NCBI GenBank assembly: GCA_020348625.1
Contig: CP070752.1
Location: 2,066,590 to 2,075,811, forward strand
Origin: Deltaproteobacteria bacterium
GTDB lineage: Bacteria; Desulfobacterota; DSM-4660; Desulfatiglandales; B25-G16
Length of the DNA: 9,222 bases
Direction of reading: 5' to 3'
Part shown: positions 5,405 through 9,222 of the stretch, piece after piece
Layout of the letters: each line of letters begins with the position of its first letter
How positions within the stretch are numbered: the stretch's first letter is position 1
Translations under genes and position numbers: made by a program
Notes under the pieces: generated by a model
Told to the model about the DNA's origin: nothing
What the model saw: only the letters and a program-made list of their open reading frames with translations
Database searches by the model: none

Positions 5405-6286
5405 CTATTCGGATTCGGCCTTATCCCTTCGAGCAGAGGGGAGATCCTTTTTGAAAACCACGGTCCGGTAAGGAAACGGGATCTCCACGCCCTCCTTATC
5501 AAAACGCTTCTTAATATGCTCCAAGAGCCAGAATCTAGCCAGCCAAAGGTTGCCCACATCGGGCACCCAGACGTAAAGCCTCAGCCTTATTGAGAAGTCA
5601 GCATGATCGATTACCCTTACCCAAGGTTTCTCCCCCTCTCTCAGGCGATGGGGGCAATTGTTGGCTTCCTCAAGGATTAGTAGGCGGGCCAGGTCGATGT
5701 CCGTGTCATAGCTGATTCCGACCTCCACAATACAGAGCATGTGGGGGTCGATGAGGCTGTAGTTGATCACGGTCATGCTGTCAATCTTCTCATTGGGAAT
5801 GACGAGCCTCTTTTGTTCCCAGGTTAGGACAATCGTATGGCGCATGGTAATATCTTCCACGGTGCCATATTCGTTCTCTATGGTTACCATATCCCCGATG
5901 TGAAAGGGCCGGTACAAAGCCAAAGATAATCCGGAGATAAGATTCGCCAAGGTTGACTTCGCTGCAAATCCAAGCACCAGGGCGGTGATGCCTGCACCGG
6001 CTACCAACGTGCCGAAGAGTGCCCTGAGGCTTGGGACGAGGCTGGCGTAAATCAATATAGCTATTACAATGATAAGGAGGTTTTTTATTCGAACAACGTA
6101 ACGGAGAACCGTCTGATCCACCTTCCACTTGAGCCTTTCCACCAACCACCCGGGCCGGCGCACCGCTCGAGTTGTGATATAGCAAGCCACACACGCCAGA
6201 ATAAGAACCACAAGGGCGAGGGCTAAGGCCCCTGTGCCGGTACTTGGATCCATAAGCTTTTCTGTTGGCAACCATTTCCAGTCCAT
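5405..6286 (-). CDS. MscS-family small-conductance mechanosensitive channel
   Basis: This is a 293-aa inner-membrane channel that opens when membrane tension rises and releases solutes during hypo-osmotic shock. Three hydrophobic segments are visible at about 18-38, 66-84 and 88-122. The third is the glycine- and alanine-rich pore helix, GTLVAGAGITALVLGFAAKS, leading into LANLISGLSLALYRPFHIGD, the classic MscS pore-to-beta junction. The beta domain follows (about 127-178, with GTVEDITMRHTIV and VIPNEKI). The alpha/beta vestibule domain ends in the conserved GVEIPFPYRTV (266-276), with a short charged tail after it. The ATG at 6286 has AGGAGG about 5 nt upstream. The length is typical and no key part is missing. 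It converges with the homocysteine gene and lies 302 bp from the stress-protein gene upstream, so it is probably transcribed alone. Confidence 0.95.
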   Translation of the reverse strand: MDWKWLPTEKLMDPSTGTGALALALVVLILACVACYITTRAVRRPGWLVERLKWKVDQTVLRYVVRIKNLLIIVIAILIYASLVPSLRALFGTLVAGAGITALVLGFAAKSTLANLISGLSLALYRPFHIGDMVTIENEYGTVEDITMRHTIVLTWEQKRLVIPNEKIDSMTVINYSLIDPHMLCIVEVGISYDTDIDLARLLILEEANNCPHRLREGEKPWVRVIDHADFSIRLRLYVWVPDVGNLWLARFWLLEHIKKRFDKEGVEIPFPYRTVVFKKDLPSARRDKAESE

Positions 6287-6588
6287 TGGACCTCCTGATT
6301 ATCCAGAGAGAATTGTTCTTGGAATGAGGAGCGGTATCCCCGTCTTGGGCCTATGAGACTCTTGAGCTTATCGGAATCAACCATAGAAGATCAAGTATTT
6401 CCAACTACGTTGTTGTCTCAAACAATTGACTACGCCTTGCTCGGCTTAACGCAATAACAAAAGGGCGGCCTCCAGCGAGGCATGATGAGCTTGAGATAGT
6501 TCGCGGGTCGATTGCAGAATATGCTCTGGTTTTTCGCTCATGCTGACCGGTGAGCGGAGATATGCTTATGACGGCGAGCCTTGCCGCA
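6287..6588 (-). other. Gap between the mscS-type and universal-stress genes
   Basis: I see no credible gene in these 302 bp. On the minus strand GCCTC-GCTG-GAGGC (6468-6481) is followed by CGCCCTTTTGTTATT, a weak intrinsic-terminator candidate about 110 bp past the stress-protein stop. A second inverted repeat, CGCTCA/TGAGCG (6535-6556), lies closer but has no following U run on the minus strand. TTGATC-N18-TAAGCT near 6368-6397 on the minus strand is a poor promoter candidate for the channel gene. Confidence 0.3.
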
Positions 6589-7023
6589 TTATCTCTTGAT
6601 TACCAGAACGGGATTCTTCGATTTCCTTATCACTTTCTCGGAAACAGAGCCGAGAAGCATTTCTTTAACATTGCTCTTCCCATGAGAACCGATCACTATG
6701 GCGGAAACGCCCTCTTCTTCTTCAACCTTCAAGATGTCGGTTAGGGGAGTCCCTATTTCTGTTCTCAACTTCACCTTGAAGCCGCTCTCCTTCAATACAG
6801 CCTCGATTTTTTTCATTTCATCTGCTGCTTCCGTTTCTACTCTCCCCAGCAGCTCATCAAAACTGGCGGATGCGTAGATGGCCATTGTCTGTATGCCCTT
6901 TTCGTTGAGCACGTGCAACACTACCACCTCTTGTGTGCCGGCCTCCTTCAGTTGTTTGATGAAGTTAATAGCTTTCTTCGAGACCTCGGAAAAATCGGTT
7001 GGGTATAGTATTTTCTTGAACAT
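6589..7023 (-). CDS. Universal stress protein, UspA family, ATP-binding type
   Basis: This is a 144-aa single-domain cytoplasmic Usp protein, normally a dimer that supports survival under starvation, redox or other stress. It begins MFKKILYPTDFSE, the usual first strand with the adenine-contacting Asp. It ends with GSHGKSNVKEMLLGSVSEKV (112-131), in which Gly112, Gly115, Gly125 and Ser126 form the complete G-x2-G-x9-G-S ATP-binding motif, then NPVLVIKR. The protein should therefore bind ATP. The ATG at 7023 is preferred: GGAG lies 9 nt upstream, and an in-frame GTG at 7047 would add eight atypical residues and swallow that site. A promoter lies just upstream at 7069-7098. Its neighbour on the same strand is a mechanosensitive channel, a plausible but unproven stress pairing. 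Confidence 0.95.
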   Translation of the reverse strand: MFKKILYPTDFSEVSKKAINFIKQLKEAGTQEVVVLHVLNEKGIQTMAIYASASFDELLGRVETEAADEMKKIEAVLKESGFKVKLRTEIGTPLTDILKVEEEEGVSAIVIGSHGKSNVKEMLLGSVSEKVIRKSKNPVLVIKR

Positions 7024-7068
7024 CTCTTTTCTCTCCTTTCTGAGCACATGAAGTTGCAGGCTATAAGC

Positions 7069-7098
7069 AGTATCTTACGGATGCTTCCAATATGTCAA
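7069..7098 (-). promoter_or_regulatory. Sigma-70 promoter for the universal stress gene
   Basis: On the minus strand TTGACA (7098-7093), an 18-bp spacer, and GATACT (7074-7069) give a perfect -35 and a 4/6 -10. Transcription would start near 7062, leaving a leader of about 39 nt. Confidence 0.55.
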
Positions 7099-7509
7099 GA
7101 TAAGGTGTATCGCCGAAACAGAAAGCCGAGTTCTCAGCAGGTGGATTCGAAACATGCGAGGGTTCAGGCCCACTTCCTATATTGAAACAAATGTCACAGC
7201 TCTGGGACAGAACGTGGGGGGGTCTGCCCCAACAGGAATGGTGCAATAATGGGTTGTTCTTTTTTCTCCACCACATTTCAGCCTGTCCGGCCCATGAGAG
7301 TCTAGTGGGAGGTATTCTGCTATCCAATTATTCCGCGCGGACTGCACATCCGAAATTTACCATAGCACCCTGTGATTTTAAGTAGTTGAAGAATCTCTAA
7401 AACGCAGATCAAATCTCAAAGGGAAGGGAGGTGATATCTGACGCACAAGAATCGAGGTCACGGATTTCAGTCACGTCAATCCTTAACTCAAACATAAGGA
7501 GTTCAGTGA
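7099..7509. other. Non-coding stretch before the TRAP remnant
   Basis: No credible gene is visible. TGTCACAGCTCTGGGACA (7192-7209) is an imperfect 18-bp palindrome that could be an operator. Seven G in a row follow (7216-7222), and GGGG/CCCC then forms a small hairpin. GGGAGGTGAT (7426-7435) is an almost perfect anti-SD complement with no suitable ATG after it, possibly a relic. The working ribosome-binding site of the TRAP remnant is AAGGAGT at 7496-7502. Confidence 0.3.
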
Positions 7510-8304
7510 ATGAAAAAGAAAAATTGGATAACCCTCGTCTTTGTTTTCACCTTTGCAGTGTCCATGTTCGGCATTTTCAATCCCCCCACTGTCTAAGCGG
7601 CAAAACCGATAACCCTCTCCATAGCGAACTTCTTCCCACCCATGGCTTTTGTAGAAAGGATTCAAGTCGAGAATTGGGTAAAGGATATCGGAGAGGCAAC
7701 AGGGGGCGCGGTAAAATTCAATCGCTACCCAGGGCAAACCCTGCTCAAGTCCAGGGAGATGTATGATGGCGTAGTTGCCGGCACCGCCGATCTCGGTATA
7801 TGGCTTCCTGCTTATACACGGGGTCGTTTTCCCGTCTTGAGTGGCCTTGAGATTGTGGGCATCTACTTCGGAAGCTGCGGGGCCACAACCGCCGTTGCCA
7901 TAACTAGGGTCCCCTTTGCCTTGTCTGAATGGGTGGCCGGACTGGAACTGCCCCCACTCGTTGTCATGGGAATGATCATCATGGTGTATCTGATCGGCGG
8001 TTGTTTCATGGATGCCCTGGGCCTCATTCTACTTACAGTACCCATAATTTTTCCGGTAGCCGTATCCCTGGGTTTTGACCCCATATGGTTCGGCATCATC
8101 ATAACCAGGGTTTCGGAGATCGGGGTGATTACCCCGCCGGTTGGCATTAATGTATATGTGATGAAAGGGGTGGCCACGGATGTCCCCCTCTCCACTATTT
8201 TTCGGGGCATACTCCCCTTCCTGGCGGCCGATGTCGTGTCCGTAGGGCTCCTGTTGTTCATCCCCCAAATCGCCCTGTTCCTGCCGTCTATCATCAGATA
8301 TTGA
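7510..8304 (+). pseudogene. TRAP transporter remnant: DctP N-terminus fused in frame to DctM C-terminus
   Basis: Translation would start at ATG 7510 (AAGGAGT 8 nt upstream) with a lipophilic signal peptide MKKKNWITLVFVFTFAVS. An in-frame TAA at 7594-7596 cuts it just before AAKPITLSIANFFPP, the usual mature start of a DctP solute-binding protein. The frame then stays open for 235 codons. DctP-like sequence runs to about RGRFPVLSGLE. From about 7850-7900 it becomes the end of a DctM large permease: TRVPFALSEWVAGLELPP, GCFMDALGLILLTVPIIFPV, FDPIWFG, EIGVITPPVGINVYVMKGVA and a final hydrophobic helix. The rest of dctP, the small permease dctQ and most of dctM are missing, as expected from one large internal deletion. 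Neither half could work. An assembly join in a metagenome is the main alternative. Confidence 0.88.
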
Positions 8305-8519
8305 GCAAAGCAAGGGCCTTTACAGGCTGTTCAGATCTGACCGACTTTCCTAAGTCTGGTAAGGGACTAATGGAGGGCGTTAAGGGTCTGGCAGTCTGGC
8401 TGGCTTTAGATGCGTTCACGTTTGTCACCGGGCAAACTGTTGTCCGGGAGTAGCGCATAATAATTGCATGTGATATAAGCCCTTACAAGTAAACAGAGGA
8501 ATTCAAGACTGGAGGCGCT
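8305..8519. other. Gap before the second TIGR04076-like gene
   Basis: No gene is seen. GACTT-TCCT-AAGTC near 8342-8355 is a small hairpin without a T tract, and GTTTG/CAAAC flank a short loop around 8420-8437. GGAGG at 8511-8515 is the ribosome-binding site of the following gene. I see no convincing promoter. Confidence 0.3.
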
Positions 8520-8993
8520 ATGTCTAAACCGGATTCTGAGCGGATGGAAAGAAGATGGAAAAAACTTCAGGAAATGCAAGGCTATACAGATGAGGAAATG
8601 GCTATTTTTCGCTCAACCCCAAGCTATGTACGGGTAATGGAAAACGCACCCAAATTCCTTACACATCGCATTATCATTGAAGTAGTGGAGGCACATAATT
8701 GCAAGGCTGGGCATAAAGCAGGTGATAAAATTGCCATTATGTCAGGTGATGGACTTCTCTTGCCCTCTATGATGCCAGAGCGTGTTTGCGCTTTCGCCCT
8801 TACGGCATCGATACCCAAAGTATATGGTATCTGGGAAAGATTCTATGCGGACCTTGACCCTAACGACCTGTTTGTGAAAACCACGCATTGTCCTGATATC
8901 GGTTGCAGAAAGGGAGGCTGGGGAGAAATCATCATGAAGATTTATGCTGAGGAAATCCCTAAAGAAGAGCGGATGAGGAATGCGCGGGCCTGA
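8520..8993 (+). CDS. TIGR04076-like cysteine-containing protein, function unknown
   Basis: This is a 157-aa soluble protein. Residues 1-48 are a charged, probably helical extension (ERMERRWKKLQEMQGYTDEEMAIF). Residues 49-145 resemble the TIGR04076 family: IIIEVVEAHNCKAGHKAGDKIAI, a DG turn, ERVCAFALTASIPKVYGI, a loop, and HCPDIGCRKGGWGEIIMKI. Cys61, Cys90 and Cys124 line up with Cys14, Cys40 and Cys77 of the protein at 1739-2044, and Cys129 adds a C-x4-C pair. The GGAGG 4 nt before the ATG fixes the start. The family has no function I know; the cysteine pattern suggests metal or sulfur chemistry, which is inference. It follows a dead TRAP transporter, so its original operon partners may be lost. 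It converges with the next gene, with 14 bp between the stops. Confidence 0.78.
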   Translation: MSKPDSERMERRWKKLQEMQGYTDEEMAIFRSTPSYVRVMENAPKFLTHRIIIEVVEAHNCKAGHKAGDKIAIMSGDGLLLPSMMPERVCAFALTASIPKVYGIWERFYADLDPNDLFVKTTHCPDIGCRKGGWGEIIMKIYAEEIPKEERMRNARA

Positions 8994-9007
8994 CCCTAAC
9001 TGCCACG

Positions 9008-9222
9008 CTATTCCTCGTATTTCCAAGACTTGGCCGCGATCTCCGCTATGCCAATAATCAGCACAACCGCTGCCACAATCCACAGGATGACGTGGCCCCG
9101 CAGAGGTATGCTCAGTGGCACAGCCAACAACCAAACAAGCAGCGCTCCACCGCCGCAGAGGTTGATTGCTATTGCTCCGCCAAGACCAAGCCCGCGGATA
9201 TGCGACGGAGCTCCATACATCT
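9008..9222 (-). CDS. Small membrane protein with two transmembrane segments, possibly 5'-truncated
   Basis: The frame ends at TAG (9010-9008) and stays open to the window edge, with an ATG at 9220 giving 70 residues. Whether that ATG is the true start cannot be told, because its upstream sequence is outside the window. Two hydrophobic helices are visible at about residues 11-35 and 43-63, separated by a short loop with Arg41, and followed by a charged C-terminus ending SWKYEE. I recognise no family. Only the hydrophobic pattern and the tight convergent arrangement with the preceding gene support it. Confidence 0.55.
   Translation of the reverse strand, partial: MYGAPSHIRGLGLGGAIAINLCGGGALLVWLLAVPLSIPLRGHVILWIVAAVVLIIGIAEIAAKSWKYEE

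Noticed and set aside
5215..5559. 114-codon minus-strand frame overlapping the end of the channel gene
   Set aside because: It overlaps the well-supported MscS-family frame in another phase and resembles nothing.
7431..7766. 111-codon frame from a GTG at 7431
   Set aside because: It overlaps the DctP remnant out of frame and its composition is unlike a protein.
7642..8304. Reading the TRAP remnant as an intact 220-aa protein from ATG 7642
   Set aside because: No ribosome-binding site precedes this ATG, and the sequence before it is clearly the continuation of a DctP mature start after the in-frame stop at 7594-7596.
8390..8412. TGGCAG...CTGGCTGGC as a sigma-54 promoter
   Set aside because: The GG and GC dinucleotides do not have the required -24/-12 spacing.

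Overview
The window looks like a piece of chromosome from an anaerobic bacterium, most likely a Desulfobacterota (Desulfobacterales-type sulfate reducer or syntroph) or a close metagenomic relative. This is inferred from gene content: a DUF39-type homocysteine biosynthesis protein, two TIGR04076-type small proteins, a PAS-LuxR regulator with a C-x10-C-x2-C motif, and TRAP transporter remnants. Nothing in the window is a phylogenetic marker. No rRNA, tRNA, CRISPR array or intact transposase gene is visible.

Layout, plus strand first. An intrinsic terminator (22-67) closes an upstream gene. A self-complementary stretch (114-212) follows, then an M20 amidohydrolase (319-1482). Next come a repeat element of about 190 bp made of four hairpins inside inverted ends (1526-1711), a TIGR04076-type protein (1739-2044), a possible 84-aa protein (2231-2485) and a PAS-LuxR regulator (2718-3410).

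Region 3616-3857 is the most interesting part. It holds a near-consensus sigma-70 promoter, a 32-codon leader ORF with three consecutive Met codons, a set of mutually exclusive RNA pairings and a strong intrinsic terminator. It lies directly upstream of the homocysteine biosynthesis gene (4004-5170). I read it as a candidate ribosome-mediated attenuator that senses methionine supply. The parts are visible in the sequence; the mechanism is inference.

On the minus strand lie an MscS-family mechanosensitive channel (5405-6286) and a UspA-type stress protein (6589-7023) with its own promoter. Both point to osmotic and general stress responses. They are separated by about 300 bp and are probably separate transcripts.

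The right end is eroded. A TRAP transporter remnant (7510-8304) joins the start of a DctP binding protein in frame to the end of a DctM permease, with a stop codon in the DctP signal peptide. A second TIGR04076-like protein (8520-8993) follows, then a convergent small two-helix membrane protein that may run off the window edge (9008-9222). Apart from the attenuator and homocysteine gene, the neighbouring genes do not form an obvious shared pathway.
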